DNA of 64,000 nt from the NCBI RefSeq assembly GCF_900100655.1, contig NZ_FNCE01000006.1, forward strand, positions 62,001 through 126,000, given 5' to 3'. Source of the DNA: Limimonas halophila (lineage in GTDB: Bacteria > Pseudomonadota > Alphaproteobacteria > Kiloniellales > Rhodovibrionaceae). The notes under the pieces are model-generated. The model did not search any database and was not told the DNA's origin. It saw only the letters and a program-made list of their open reading frames with translations. A program made the position numbers and the translations under genes. Below, piece after piece: positions 26,171-35,364 of the stretch (position 1 is its first letter; every line of letters begins with the position of its first letter).

Positions 26171-27037
26171 ATGGCGGCGGACGACCCGGAAGCCATCAGG
26201 GCGATGCTGGACTGGCTGGTCGCGGCCGGGGCGGACGAGGCCGTGGCCGAGGCTCCGGTCGACCGCTACGCCCGCGCCCGCGAGTCCCGCCAGCGCCGCG
26301 CTTCCGAGTCGGCCAACAGATCGGGTGCGACGGCGACGCGTCAAGACGCACCGGCCACATCAACCGACACGGGCGCAGCGCCGGCGCCGGGGCTGCTCGG
26401 GGACGCGGCGGACGTCGAGGCCGGCAGCGCGCGCGCCCTCGCCTCCCAGGCGCAAACGCTGGACGAACTGGAATCCGCGCTGGGAAGCTTCGAGGGCTGC
26501 GCGCTCAAGCAGACCGCCACCAACACCGTCTTCGCGGACGGCGCGCGCGCCGCGCGCGTGATGATCATCGGCGAGGCGCCGGGCGCGGACGAGGACCGCA
26601 TGGGGCGGCCCTTCGTCGGGCGCGCGGGGCAGCTGCTCGACCGCATGCTGGCCGCCATCGGGCTGTCGCGCGACGACAGCGCCTACATCTCCAACATCCT
26701 GTTCTGGCGCCCGCCGGGCAACCGCGCCCCGACGCAGGCGGAAAAGGCGGCCTGCCTGCCCTTCGTGGAGCGCCACATCGCGCTCAAGGCACCGGACTAC
26801 CTCGTGCTGCTGGGTGGGCCGTCGGCGAAGACGCTGCTGGGGCGCAGCGAGGGCGTGCTGAAGCTGCGCGGGCGCTGGTTCCCCTACAGCTCGCCGGACC
26901 TCGCGGCGCCCATCCCGGCACTGGTGACGCTGCACCCGGCCTTCCTGCTGCGCCAGCCCAAGCAGAAGCGGCAGGCGTGGCGCGATCTGCTGGCGCTCAA
27001 GGTCGCCATGGACGCCGGCTCGGACCCCACGGCCTGA
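26171..27037 (+). CDS. Uracil-DNA glycosylase, family 4/5-like
   Basis: 288 aa. After a variable ~90-residue N-terminal region come [20 protein letters not shown] (motif I, catalytic region), [29 protein letters not shown] and [13 protein letters not shown] (motif II His). This is the COG1573 uracil-DNA glycosylase fold, removing uracil from DNA. Only some of the four cluster cysteines typical of family 4 are evident (FEGC, AACLPF), so the iron-sulfur cluster cannot be confirmed. It lies opposite the TPR lipoprotein gene, 120 nt apart. Confidence 0.85.
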   Translation: MAADDPEAIRAMLDWLVAAGADEAVAEAPVDRYARARESRQRRASESANRSGATATRQDAPATSTDTGAAPAPGLLGDAADVEAGSARALASQAQTLDELESALGSFEGCALKQTATNTVFADGARAARVMIIGEAPGADEDRMGRPFVGRAGQLLDRMLAAIGLSRDDSAYISNILFWRPPGNRAPTQAEKAACLPFVERHIALKAPDYLVLLGGPSAKTLLGRSEGVLKLRGRWFPYSSPDLAAPIPALVTLHPAFLLRQPKQKRQAWRDLLALKVAMDAGSDPTA

Positions 27038-27105
27038 TGCGGTGCTTGACCGTAGGCGCGCGCCCCGCACATTTCCCCGCACCGTGGCCGCGCCGGTGAT
27101 CCCGC

Positions 27106-28560
27106 ATGACGCCCGACCTGCCGCTCGCCGAGCCCATTCCCTACCGCGACCCGCTCGACCTCCTGGCCGCGTGGGGCGGGACGCCGTACGCGCTGCTGTT
27201 CGACAGCGCCGACCCGGCGGACGAACGGGCGCGCTATTCCTACCTCTGCCTCGATCCCGTGGAGACGTGCGCCGTGCCCATCGACGGCGGGACGGAGGCC
27301 GGCCCGCTCGCGTGGCTGGACGCGCGGCTGCGCCGGGGCCGGCAGGCGTCGCGGCCCGATCTGCCGCCCTTCCAGGGCGGCGCGGCGGGGCTGCTGGGCT
27401 ACGAGCTGGGCGGCCACCTGGAAACCCTGCCCGCCCCCGCCGCGCACGGCGCCGATCACCCCGTGGCCGCGCTGGGCATCTACGACGTCGTCGCCGCCTT
27501 CGACCACACCCACCAGCGGGCGTGGCTGATCGCCACGGGCTACCCGGAAACCGACCCGGCGGCGCGGCGGGCGCGCGCCGAGCGGCGGCTGGCGGCGCTG
27601 CGCCCGCATCTGACCGAGCCGGGCGCGATGCCGGCCCCGGCCGCGCTGGCGCCATTGGCGTGGGAAAGCGACGTCGCCGGGCCCGCCTACCGCGACAAGG
27701 TGGCGCGCGCGATTCAGTACATCCACGCCGGCGACGTCTTCCAGGTGAACCTCTCGCGCGAGCTGGTGGCGCCGCGGCCGAGCGGCCTGCGCGCCTTCGC
27801 GCTCTACCGCAGCATGCGCCGGCGCACGCTTGCGCCCTTCTCCGCCTACATGGCGCTGCCGGACGGGCGCGCGGTGTGCTCCTTCTCGCCCGAGCGCTTC
27901 CTGCAAGCCGACGCCGAGGGCCACGTGGAGACCCGGCCCATCAAGGGCACGCGCCCGCGCGCGGCCGAGCCGGCGGAAGACGCGCGCCTGGCCGCCGAGC
28001 TCGCGGGCTCCGCCAAGGACCGGGCGGAAAACCTCATGATCGTGGACCTGCTGCGCAACGACCTGGCGCGGGTATGCCGCGTGGGCTCGGTCCACGTGCC
28101 CACGCTGTGCGGGCTGGAGAGTTTCCGCGCCGTCCACCACCTCGTCTCGGTCGTGCGCGGCGAGCTGGCCGTGGGCCGGACGCCGGTGGACCTGATCTCG
28201 GCGGGGTTTCCCGGCGGTTCGATCACGGGCGCGCCCAAGATCCGCGCCATGGAGATCATCCGCGAGCTGGAGGGGCGGCGGCGCGGGCCCTACTGCGGCT
28301 CGCTGTGCTGGCTCGGCTTCGACGGCGCGATGGATTCCAGCATCCTCATCCGCACGATGACGGTGGAGCCGGCGGCGGTGCGCTACGGCGTGGGCGGCGG
28401 TGTCGTGGCGGACTCCGACCCCGAGGCCGAGTGGCGCGAGACCGAGGTGAAGGCCGCCGCCTTCATGGCCGCCGAAGACGCCGGCGCGGGGGACACGGAA
28501 ACGGACGCGGAGACGGACCCGGACACGCATGTACGCGGATCTCAACGGCACGCTTCGTGA
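27106..28560 (+). CDS. pabB: Aminodeoxychorismate synthase component I (PabB)
   Basis: 484 aa. It is a chorismate-binding enzyme: the ETRPIKGTRPR motif is typical of PabB-like ADC synthases, with RAENLMIVDLLRNDLARVC, GFPGGSITGAPKIRAMEII and GPYCGSLCWLGFDG. It makes 4-amino-4-deoxychorismate from chorismate for folate synthesis, with ammonia from a PabA partner not in this window. The last ~32 nt overlap the pabC-like gene, and the acidic Thr/Asp tail comes from this region. The pair forms a folate mini-operon. Confidence 0.88.
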   Translation: MTPDLPLAEPIPYRDPLDLLAAWGGTPYALLFDSADPADERARYSYLCLDPVETCAVPIDGGTEAGPLAWLDARLRRGRQASRPDLPPFQGGAAGLLGYELGGHLETLPAPAAHGADHPVAALGIYDVVAAFDHTHQRAWLIATGYPETDPAARRARAERRLAALRPHLTEPGAMPAPAALAPLAWESDVAGPAYRDKVARAIQYIHAGDVFQVNLSRELVAPRPSGLRAFALYRSMRRRTLAPFSAYMALPDGRAVCSFSPERFLQADAEGHVETRPIKGTRPRAAEPAEDARLAAELAGSAKDRAENLMIVDLLRNDLARVCRVGSVHVPTLCGLESFRAVHHLVSVVRGELAVGRTPVDLISAGFPGGSITGAPKIRAMEIIRELEGRRRGPYCGSLCWLGFDGAMDSSILIRTMTVEPAAVRYGVGGGVVADSDPEAEWRETEVKAAAFMAAEDAGAGDTETDAETDPDTHVRGSQRHAS

Positions 28561-29338
28561 AGCCGACGACCTGTGCATCCACCCCGGCGACCGGGGCCTC
28601 ACCCTCGGAGACGGCGTGTTCGAGACCATCGCCGTCCGCGCCGGCCGGGCGCTGCGCTTGGCCGCGCACTTGGACCGCCTGCACCGGGGCCTGGCGACGC
28701 TCGCCTTCGAGACCGTGCCCGCGCGGGACGCGCTGCACGCGGCCGTGGAGCGCGTGATCGCGGCCAACGCGCTGGAAACGGGTGTCATTCGCCTGACGGT
28801 GACGCGCGGCGCGGCGGCGCGCGGGCTGGCGCCCCAGGGCGGCGGGCCGCCCACGGTGCTCGTGACGGCCAGCGACGCCCTGCCGCCCGCCGACCCGGTA
28901 TCGGCGGTCATCAGCACGCGCGTCCGCCGCAACGAGCATTCGCCCACGAGCGGGCTGAAGTCGCTGAGCTACCTGGACAACGTGCTGGCCCGCCAGGAGG
29001 CCGCCGAGCGCGGCGCGGGCGAGGCGCTGCTGCGCAACACCGCCGGCCACATCGTGGAGGCCACGGTCGCCAACGTCTTCGCCGTGATCGACGGCGAGCT
29101 GTGCACGCCGCCGCTCGCCGACGGCGCGCTGCCCGGCGTCCTGCGCGCGGCGATCCTGAATGCCGAAGCGGTGCGCGAGGTGCACCTGACGCTCGACGAG
29201 CTCCTGCGGGCCGACGAAGTGATCCTCAGCAACAGCCTGAGCGTTCGCCCCGTCGTGGCATTGGACGGCCACCCCATCGGCGCGGGCGTCCCCGGTCCGT
29301 GGCAGCGACGGCTGCGGGGATTTACCGCGTCGGTGTGA
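28529..29338 (+). CDS. pabC: Class IV aminotransferase, probable 4-amino-4-deoxychorismate lyase (PabC)
   Basis: 269 aa. It shows the class IV PLP fold: RGLTLGDGVFETIAVRAGR at the start, the PLP lysine in SGLKSLSYLDNVLARQEA, NTAGHIVEATVANVFAV, and a late LSNSLSVRPVVALDG. Co-occurrence with pabB, overlapping it by 32 nt, indicates aminodeoxychorismate lyase (releasing p-aminobenzoate and pyruvate) rather than a branched-chain or D-amino-acid aminotransferase, though the fold is shared. Confidence 0.82.
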   Translation: MYADLNGTLREADDLCIHPGDRGLTLGDGVFETIAVRAGRALRLAAHLDRLHRGLATLAFETVPARDALHAAVERVIAANALETGVIRLTVTRGAAARGLAPQGGGPPTVLVTASDALPPADPVSAVISTRVRRNEHSPTSGLKSLSYLDNVLARQEAAERGAGEALLRNTAGHIVEATVANVFAVIDGELCTPPLADGALPGVLRAAILNAEAVREVHLTLDELLRADEVILSNSLSVRPVVALDGHPIGAGVPGPWQRRLRGFTASV

Positions 29339-29471
29339 TCAAACATACAGCTTTGACGGGTTGATAACGAATACTCTTGTATCGTACGCAGACCACAGCG
29401 TTTGGGCGAAACCCCGCGTGTTCGGCTTGCACCGCACGGGCGGGCTGGCGCCGATTGGGGGAGGGGCGGAG

Positions 29472-31271
29472 ATGAAACGGACGCTGACGGCCCTGCTGGC
29501 CGTCGCCGGCGGATATATCCTGTCGGCAGGGCCTGCGCCGGCGGACATGCCGCCGCCCCCGCCGCAGCCGCCCAAGCCCGCGGCGGCGCCCGACGACCTG
29601 CCCAAGGTGCTGTCGAAGGCCGACGTGCGCCGTTACCGCCGCATCTTCGCCCTCGGCGGCCCCGGCGCATGGGACAAGGCCGACGCGCTGATTGCCGAGC
29701 TGGACAACCGCATCCTGGTCGGCCATGCGCTCGCCCAGCGTTACCTGCATCCCACCGCCTATTACACGCCCTTCAACGAGCTTCGGGCCTGGCTGAAGCG
29801 CTACCACGACCACCCGCAGGCGCACAGCCTGTACGAGTTGGCGATGCAGCGCCGGCCCGGCGGCGCCGGCCCCGTGCACCGGCCCACCTACACGCGCGCC
29901 TCTGTCGCGGAGCTTCCGGGCGGCACGCACGACCCCGAAACCGTCTTCGACGGCCCGCGCGCCTATGGGCGCGAGCGCGCACAGCACGTGCTGTGGCGGG
30001 TTCGCACGAACGTCAACCGCACGCGCCTGTCCATCACCGAGGCCTACCTCCAGCGCGACAACGTGCGCGGCGCGCTGCGCGCCGACGAGATGGGGTGGGC
30101 CCGCGCCAAGGTCGCCGCGGGCTGGTACTACTACGGCGACGACCGTGAAGCGCGCGCGATCGCGACCGACGCCGCCGCGCGCACGGGCGAGCCCTACGCC
30201 CACTGGATCGCCGGGCTGGCGGCCTGGCGCCAGGGCGACCTGAAACCAGCCGGGGAGCACTTCGCCGCCGTGGCAACGGCCGACGACGCCCCGGTGGGCA
30301 AGCAGGCGGCCGGGGCCTACTGGGCGGCACGCGCCCACATCCGCCTGCGCGAACCGGCGGAGATGGGGCGCTGGCTGCGCCGCGCCGCGGCCCATCCGGA
30401 CACCTTCTACGGCCAGCTCGCCCGCGCGGCCCTGGGCACAACACCCGACATCCGCATGCGCCCGCCCGAGCCGCCGGAAGGCGCCTTCCGCGAACTGCGC
30501 ACACATCCCGCCGGCCGGCGGGCGCTGGCACTGATGCAGGTGGGCAAGCGCGAGTTGGCCAAGCGCGAGCTGCTGGGCATGCCCGGCTGGGACGAGCGCG
30601 ACAGCGCCGCGACGCTGCTGCTGGCGGCCGAGCGCGGTGGGTTGAGCGCTTTCGCCCACGACATGGCCCGGCACATGAGCGAAATGCCGGCCGCGCGCTG
30701 GCGGCAGGCGGCGGTCAACGCGGCACGCTACCCGATCCCGCTGTGGCGGCCGCACACGGGCTTCCGCATCGACCGCGCGCTGCTCTACGCCGTGATGCGC
30801 AAAGAATCCGGCTACGAGCCGGTGGCGCGCTCGGGCGCGGGGGCGCGCGGGCTCATGCAGATCATGCCGGCGACGGCCCGCTTCGTCGCCGAGCGCAACA
30901 ACCTGCGCTACACGGACTACAACTTCTCCCGCCCTGCCTGGAGCCTCAACATCGCCCAGCAGTACCTGCGCTACCTGCTGGACCGCGGGAGCGTGGACGG
31001 CAACCTCATCCGCCTGCTCACCGCCTACAACGCGGGGCCCGGCAACCTGCGCCGCTGGCTCGACGAGGTTGACCACGGCGGCGATCCGCTGCTCTTCATC
31101 GAGAGCATTCCCTCCGCGGAGACGCGGCGCTACGTTGAGGAAGTGATGCGGAACGTATGGTTCTACCGCGGGCGCCTGGGCGAGGCGGCGCCCTCGCGGC
31201 GCATGCTCGCGGCGGGCCGGGTGCCGCGCTACGGCGTCGGCGGCGACGAGCAGGAGATCGCGCGCAAATGA
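29472..31271 (+). CDS. Soluble-type lytic murein transglycosylase
   Basis: 599 aa. A signal peptide (LLAVAGGYILSAGPAPA) is followed by a long helical superhelix region (~60-430) as in Slt70. The C-terminal catalytic domain has YAVMRKESGYEP (catalytic Glu), GARGLMQIMPATARFVA and LTAYNAGPGNLRRW. It cleaves peptidoglycan with 1,6-anhydro product formation. The ATG at 29472 follows GGGGCGGAG; upstream frame is not conserved-looking. The stop overlaps the moaB start by 4 nt. Confidence 0.9.
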   Translation: MKRTLTALLAVAGGYILSAGPAPADMPPPPPQPPKPAAAPDDLPKVLSKADVRRYRRIFALGGPGAWDKADALIAELDNRILVGHALAQRYLHPTAYYTPFNELRAWLKRYHDHPQAHSLYELAMQRRPGGAGPVHRPTYTRASVAELPGGTHDPETVFDGPRAYGRERAQHVLWRVRTNVNRTRLSITEAYLQRDNVRGALRADEMGWARAKVAAGWYYYGDDREARAIATDAAARTGEPYAHWIAGLAAWRQGDLKPAGEHFAAVATADDAPVGKQAAGAYWAARAHIRLREPAEMGRWLRRAAAHPDTFYGQLARAALGTTPDIRMRPPEPPEGAFRELRTHPAGRRALALMQVGKRELAKRELLGMPGWDERDSAATLLLAAERGGLSAFAHDMARHMSEMPAARWRQAAVNAARYPIPLWRPHTGFRIDRALLYAVMRKESGYEPVARSGAGARGLMQIMPATARFVAERNNLRYTDYNFSRPAWSLNIAQQYLRYLLDRGSVDGNLIRLLTAYNAGPGNLRRWLDEVDHGGDPLLFIESIPSAETRRYVEEVMRNVWFYRGRLGEAAPSRRMLAAGRVPRYGVGGDEQEIARK

Positions 31272-31825
31272 GCGGCCCCCAGGACGGCCTTTCGGTCGCC
31301 TTCCTTCCGGTCAAGATCGCCGTCATGACCGTCAGCGACTCCCGCACCGAGGCGACCGACGCCTCGGGCGCGAAGCTGGCGGAGATGCTGCGGGCGGACG
31401 GCCACGAGCTGGCGGACAAGCGCATCGTGCGCGACGACGCCGACGCCATCGTGGCCGCGCTGCGCGAGCACATCGAAAATCCCGAGGTGGACTGCGTGCT
31501 CGCCACCGGCGGCACGGGGCTGACGGGCCGCGACGTGACGCCCGAAGCCTTCCGCCGCGTCTTCGACAAGGAGATCGACGGCTTCGGCGAGCTGTTCCGC
31601 TGGCTGTCCTACGAAAAGATCGGCACCTCGACGATGCAGTCGCGCGCCGTGGGCGGCGTGGCGGAAGGCACCTACCTCTTCGCCCTGCCCGGTTCCAAGG
31701 GCGCGTGCACGGACGCCTGGACGGACATCCTGCGCCACCAGCTCGACGCGCGGCACAAGCCCTGCAACCTCGTGGAACTCATGCCGCGCCTGCGCGAGCA
31801 CATCCCCGGCGGCGGACAGGACTGA
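31268..31825 (+). CDS. moaB: Molybdenum cofactor biosynthesis protein MoaB
   Basis: 185 aa. MTVSDSRTEATDASG, ATGGTGLTGRDVTPEA and FALPGSKGACTDAW are the MoaB/MogA molybdopterin-binding marks. The family adenylylates molybdopterin or binds its precursor. The ATG overlaps the stop codon of the transglycosylase (ATGA), so translation is coupled although the functions are unrelated. Confidence 0.9.
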   Translation: MSGPQDGLSVAFLPVKIAVMTVSDSRTEATDASGAKLAEMLRADGHELADKRIVRDDADAIVAALREHIENPEVDCVLATGGTGLTGRDVTPEAFRRVFDKEIDGFGELFRWLSYEKIGTSTMQSRAVGGVAEGTYLFALPGSKGACTDAWTDILRHQLDARHKPCNLVELMPRLREHIPGGGQD

Positions 31826-31858
31826 GCGCCGCCCCGATCGCCCAGCCGAGCCGGGGCC

Positions 31859-32797
31859 TCAACCGCGCCAGGGCAACGGTGGCGGCATCAGACGGTCGCT
31901 TCCGGCATGCGGGACGGCACCGAAACGCGCGTCGCCGGCCTCCCACGCGCGCTGTGCCTCGGCGATCTCGGCCTTGCTGCCGAGGAAGTTCCACCAGATC
32001 CGAAAATCCGCGTCGTTCGGCTCGCCACCGATGAGGATGGCCCGGCTCCCGGCGGCGAAGCTCAGCGTAGCCTGATCCCGCCCCCGGCCGAGATAGGCCA
32101 GCGTGTCCGGTTCCATCGCTTGGCCGTCGATATCGAGATCGCCGGTTACGGCGAACACCGCGTGCTCGAAGGTTTCACGCAGCGGCAGGGTCAGGCGGTC
32201 GGCCGCCGGGCTTGCCAGCTCCACTCCCACCAGCGGCGAAAACGTCCGCGTGGGCGCTTCAAGCCCGGCAAAACTGCCGGCCAGGAGCGTCACCTCGACG
32301 TTCCCCGTACGCCAGCGCGGCAGGTCCGGATATTGGTCGAAGCGCGGCTGCGTGTGGCGGGCGGCTTCGGGCAGCGCGATCCAAAGCTGCACGGCGTTCA
32401 GACGGTGCTCGCCCGGCACCGCTGCTTCGGCGTGGGCGATGCCACGGCCCGCGGTCATCAGGTTGAGCGTGCCCGGCCGGATGATTTCGTCGTTCCCCAG
32501 GCTATCGCGGTGCCTGACCGCCCCTTCCAGCATCCAGGTCACGGTTTGCAGGCCGGTGTGCGGGTGGGGGCCAACATCGAGCGCCCCGCCCGCATCTTCA
32601 GGATGCGCCGGGACCGCGTGATCGAGAAAACACCAGGGGCCCACGATGCGGCGGTGGCGCACGGGCAGCACGCGGCTGACCCGGACACCCCCGACATCGG
32701 CGACACGGGGGCGCACGTGCTGGATCTGGCGCTGGCCATCGACGACCGGACAATCGAGGGCCGAAGCGCCTTCACCGTCGTCGATGCGGTTGCTCAT
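31859..32797 (-). CDS. Pirin-family protein
   Basis: 312 aa, two cupin domains. The N-terminal one has the pirin metal-binding pattern (DVGPHPHTGLQTVTWMLEGA, then HRDSLGNDEIIRPGTLNLMT, then AGRGIAHAE). The C-terminal domain is shorter. Pirins include quercetinase-like dioxygenases and regulators; the role here is unknown. The ATG at 32797 is preferred to a GTG at 32806. It is followed (upstream on the minus strand) by a cysteine hydrolase gene, and the two may be a stress/redox pair. Confidence 0.87.
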   Translation of the reverse strand: MSNRIDDGEGASALDCPVVDGQRQIQHVRPRVADVGGVRVSRVLPVRHRRIVGPWCFLDHAVPAHPEDAGGALDVGPHPHTGLQTVTWMLEGAVRHRDSLGNDEIIRPGTLNLMTAGRGIAHAEAAVPGEHRLNAVQLWIALPEAARHTQPRFDQYPDLPRWRTGNVEVTLLAGSFAGLEAPTRTFSPLVGVELASPAADRLTLPLRETFEHAVFAVTGDLDIDGQAMEPDTLAYLGRGRDQATLSFAAGSRAILIGGEPNDADFRIWWNFLGSKAEIAEAQRAWEAGDARFGAVPHAGSDRLMPPPLPWRG

Positions 32798-32881
32798 GAC
32801 ACCCACCCGTTGCCCCAGCCGCCGATTCGGAGGCGCGACAACAGCCTTTCAGATTTTGTCACCGGTACGCGCCCCCGGGAC

Positions 32882-33502
32882 TCACGCTTGGTGCTGCGAG
32901 TAGCTCTGGATCAGGTTTGCGTACGCCGGGAGATGCTGCGCCAGCAGGCCGCCAAAGCCCTCGACGTCGTTGCGCCAGTCCCGATGAAGTTCACAGCCGG
33001 CGCCGAACCACGTCATCAATTGAACGCCGGCTTGCGACATGCGGTTCCAGGCGGCATCGCGCGTGGTCTGGTTGAAGGTGCCCGACGCATCGGTCACGAC
33101 GAAAACCTCGTACCCCGCCTCCAACGCCGAGAGCGCGGGAAAGGCCACGCAGACCTCGGTGACGACGCCCGCGATCACCAGCTGCCGCCGGCCGGTTTCA
33201 GCCACAGCGTTGCGAAAGGCTTCGTTGTCCCAAGCGTTGATCTGCCCCGGGCGCGCGATATACGGGGCGTGCGGGAACGCTTCCTTGAGTTCCGGGACCA
33301 TGGGCCCGTTCGGGCCATCCTCGAAACTCGTCGTGAGAATGGTGGGCAGGTCGAAGAACTTGCCGATGTCCGCAAGCGCAAGCACGTTGTTCTTAAAATC
33401 GTCCGGACTGAAATCGCGAACCAGGGAGAGCAGCCCGGCCTGGTGATCCACCATAAGCAGGGCGGCATCGTCCTTGTTGAGCCGGTTGTAGGTATAGGGC
33501 AT
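32882..33502 (-). CDS. YcaC-like cysteine hydrolase (isochorismatase superfamily)
   Basis: 206 aa. It has DAALLMVDHQAGLL (catalytic Asp), the Lys/Asn region INAWDNEAF, and the nucleophile in VIAGVVTEVCVAFPAL, the YcaC form of the superfamily. The physiological substrate of YcaC proteins is not established. GGGAGGAC just upstream supports the ATG at 33502. The gene is ~85 nt upstream of pirin on the same strand and could be co-transcribed. Confidence 0.85.
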   Translation of the reverse strand: MPYTYNRLNKDDAALLMVDHQAGLLSLVRDFSPDDFKNNVLALADIGKFFDLPTILTTSFEDGPNGPMVPELKEAFPHAPYIARPGQINAWDNEAFRNAVAETGRRQLVIAGVVTEVCVAFPALSALEAGYEVFVVTDASGTFNQTTRDAAWNRMSQAGVQLMTWFGAGCELHRDWRNDVEGFGGLLAQHLPAYANLIQSYSQHQA

Positions 33503-33630
33503 GGCGACTGTCCTCCCGTTTGATTGGGCGGGGCACCCGGAACTGACGGATCAGGGTTGCACGCCGAACCCGGCCGCCTCAATCGCTCTGTTTTGATCAG
33601 GAATTACGTGAAGGCGTGCGGGAGCGCGCG

Positions 33631-34125
33631 TCACTCTTCCTCGTCGGCCGCCGTCACCTCGCCCAGGGGCAGGCCCGGCTCGTCCTTGCTGACGCGGATG
33701 GCCTGGATGGTCTGCACCGTGGCGACGTGGGGCGCCCCCGTCAGGCGCGCGGTCAGTTCGTTCTCGTGGGCGGTGTTGCGCGCCAGAATCTTGAGCAGGA
33801 AATCGTGCGGGCCGCGGCACATCGTGCACTCGCGCACCTCGGGCCAGGACCGCATGCGCGCCTCGAAATCCTGCAGTACGGACTCGCTCTGGCTGTCCAG
33901 GCCCACCAGGGCGAAGAAGAGCACCTCGAAGCCGAGCGGTTCCGGCGTCACGCGCGCAGCATAGCCGCGGATGTAGCCGGCTTCCTCAAGGGCGCGCACG
34001 CGGCGCAGGCACGGCGGCGCCGAGATGCCGACCCGGCGGGCGAGCTCGACGTTGGTGATGCGCCCTTCGGCTTGCAGCACCTCGAGGATGCGAAGGTCCG
34101 TTCGGTCGAGTTTCGCCCGGGGCAT
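33631..34125 (-). CDS. Lrp/AsnC-family regulator
   Basis: 164 aa. N-terminal HTH (LDRTDLRILEVLQAEGRITN, then VELARRVGISAPPCLRRVRAL) and C-terminal RAM domain (VLFFALVGLDSQSES, PHDFLLKILA). GGAGGG ~10 nt before the ATG at 34125 decides the start. Lrp/AsnC proteins bind amino acids and often control adjacent or unlinked amino-acid genes. The divergent neighbour is a winged-helix regulator, with a 382-nt spacer (34126-34507) holding a hairpin and a short leader-like reading frame. Confidence 0.88.
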   Translation of the reverse strand: MPRAKLDRTDLRILEVLQAEGRITNVELARRVGISAPPCLRRVRALEEAGYIRGYAARVTPEPLGFEVLFFALVGLDSQSESVLQDFEARMRSWPEVRECTMCRGPHDFLLKILARNTAHENELTARLTGAPHVATVQTIQAIRVSKDEPGLPLGEVTAADEEE

Positions 34126-34293
34126 CGTGGCCAGCCCTCCGGCCGGAGCGTGTCGTGATCGGCGTCGGCAGGCGGCGCGCCCGCACACCCGCCTCGGGCG
34201 CGATAACCGCCACGCGTTTGCAGTGTGCGAAGCGTGTCGGACCGTGGGTATGCCGGTCCAGCTGCCGGAGGTCAAAACCCCGTGCACGGCATC

Positions 34294-34322
34294 AAAAAAG
34301 CGGGGCCGGCGAGCGGCCCCGC
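34294..34322 (-). terminator. Intrinsic terminator-like hairpin on the minus strand
   Basis: GCGGGGCCG (34300-34308) pairs with CGGCCCCGC (34314-34322) around a 5-nt loop. On the minus strand the stem is followed by six T residues (34299-34294), a classic terminator. No minus-strand gene ends just upstream; the nearest is tRNA-Met 750 nt away. It may end a small RNA or be an attenuator ahead of the AsnC gene. Confidence 0.6.
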
Positions 34323-34346
34323 AGCTTCAGGGGAAGGAGGCTCGCC

Positions 34347-34403
34347 ATGCCACGGACGGACCGGCTGCCAAGCACGGCTGCATTCTCGCACGTTTCAACG
34401 TAG
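34347..34403 (+). CDS. Possible 18-codon leader peptide
   Basis: A near-perfect ribosome site (GGGAAGGAGG, 34331-34340) stands 6 nt before ATG at 34347, which opens MPRTDRLPSTAAFSHVST and a stop. It lies in the spacer before the winged-helix gene at 34508. Signals this strong rarely arise by chance, but the peptide has no known family. On the other strand the same bases read CCTCCTTCCCC beside a terminator, so a minus-strand small RNA is the alternative. Confidence 0.35.
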   Translation: MPRTDRLPSTAAFSHVST

Positions 34404-34507
34404 GATGCGGGTCCGGGCGCATCAACGGGGAACCGGTCCGGGCACTTGACCGCTGCGCTGCGGGCGCCGTACACGGCCGGTTTCATTGGACAACGACACG
34501 GGCGGGC

Positions 34508-34921
34508 ATGGGTTTCGATCACGCCACGCGACGGACCTACCTGGACATGATGGCGCGCATCAGTGCGCGCTGGCTGCGGCTGTTCGAAAACGACCCGGAT
34601 CTCTACTCGACGGCTTACTGGGATTTGCTGACGACGCTCTGGGCGGCCGGCGGCCCCATGCGCAAGACCGAGGCGCTGGCCGCGATGTCGGCGGTGAAGA
34701 GCCCGCACACGGCCGGCAAGTACCTGGACTGCGCCGTGGCCCGCGGCTACGTGCAGGAAACCGGCAACCCGGCCGACGCGCGCTCCAAGCTGGTGCAGCT
34801 GTCGCCCTGGCTGAAACAGCGGCTGGACGCCTTCTTCGACGACGCCGTGAACGACATGGTGGCCACCGCCGACCTGGTGCGCGATCGCCGCGACGACAGC
34901 GAGGGCGAGGACGCGGCCTGA
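34508..34921 (+). CDS. Winged-helix (MarR-like) regulator
   Basis: 137 aa. The centre (WDLLTTLWAAGGPMRKTEAL, then AAMSAVKSPHTAGKYLDCAVA) is a winged helix like those in MarR-type proteins, with a wing at NPADARSKLVQLSPW and an N-terminal helix for dimerisation. The C-terminal tail is acidic. The ATG at 34508 is in a GC-rich context without a clear ribosome site, so the start is moderately certain. A perfect palindrome GACGTGCGCACGTC lies just after the gene (34961-34974). Targets are unknown. Confidence 0.7.
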   Translation: MGFDHATRRTYLDMMARISARWLRLFENDPDLYSTAYWDLLTTLWAAGGPMRKTEALAAMSAVKSPHTAGKYLDCAVARGYVQETGNPADARSKLVQLSPWLKQRLDAFFDDAVNDMVATADLVRDRRDDSEGEDAA

Positions 34922-35067
34922 GCCCAGCCCCGGACGGCCCGGACGTGCGCGCCCCCGAGCGACGTGCGCACGTCCGCCGCGGAACGGCGCCGGTGCGTCA
35001 ACGTGCTTACCGGCGACGACCCGGCAAGGAACGGTGGTTTAAGCTGTGACGATGCGGGAAAAGGGAA

Positions 35068-35144
35068 TGGTAGCGGGGGAGGGACTCGAACCCTCGACTC
35101 AAGGATTATGATTCCTTCGCTCTGACCAACTGAGCTACCCCGCC
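35068..35144 (-). tRNA. tRNA-Met (anticodon CAT, elongator type)
   Basis: Complete cloverleaf on the minus strand: acceptor GGCGGGG/CCCCGCT, D arm TAGCTCAGTTGGTCAGAGC, anticodon loop ATCATAA giving CAT, T arm GGTTCGAGTCC, and CCA encoded at 35070-35068. The first pair is G-U and the acceptor lacks the initiator C1-A72 mismatch form, so elongator Met is preferred. Confidence 0.93.
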
Positions 35145-35364
35145 ACCCGTCGCGAGCGGGCGGCTCCGCCCGGCGGACGGGCATATAGGCGCTCGTCCCG
35201 GCGCGTGTCAACACGCATCCCGGTCGCGTACAGCCGGTCGTGGCGTCGGGTCACACCCCACATGGAGGACGCCGACCGATCCCATTGACGCACCCCCGCG
35301 ATGGGGTGCCTCGTGCGCCAGTAGTTGCTTGGCGAAACTCAAAACGCGTCAATGGAGCCCTCCA

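Noticed and set aside
34961-34974. Palindrome GACGTGCGCACGTC as a regulator operator
   Set aside because: It lies downstream of the winged-helix gene and no promoter signs accompany it; GC-rich DNA gives such palindromes often.
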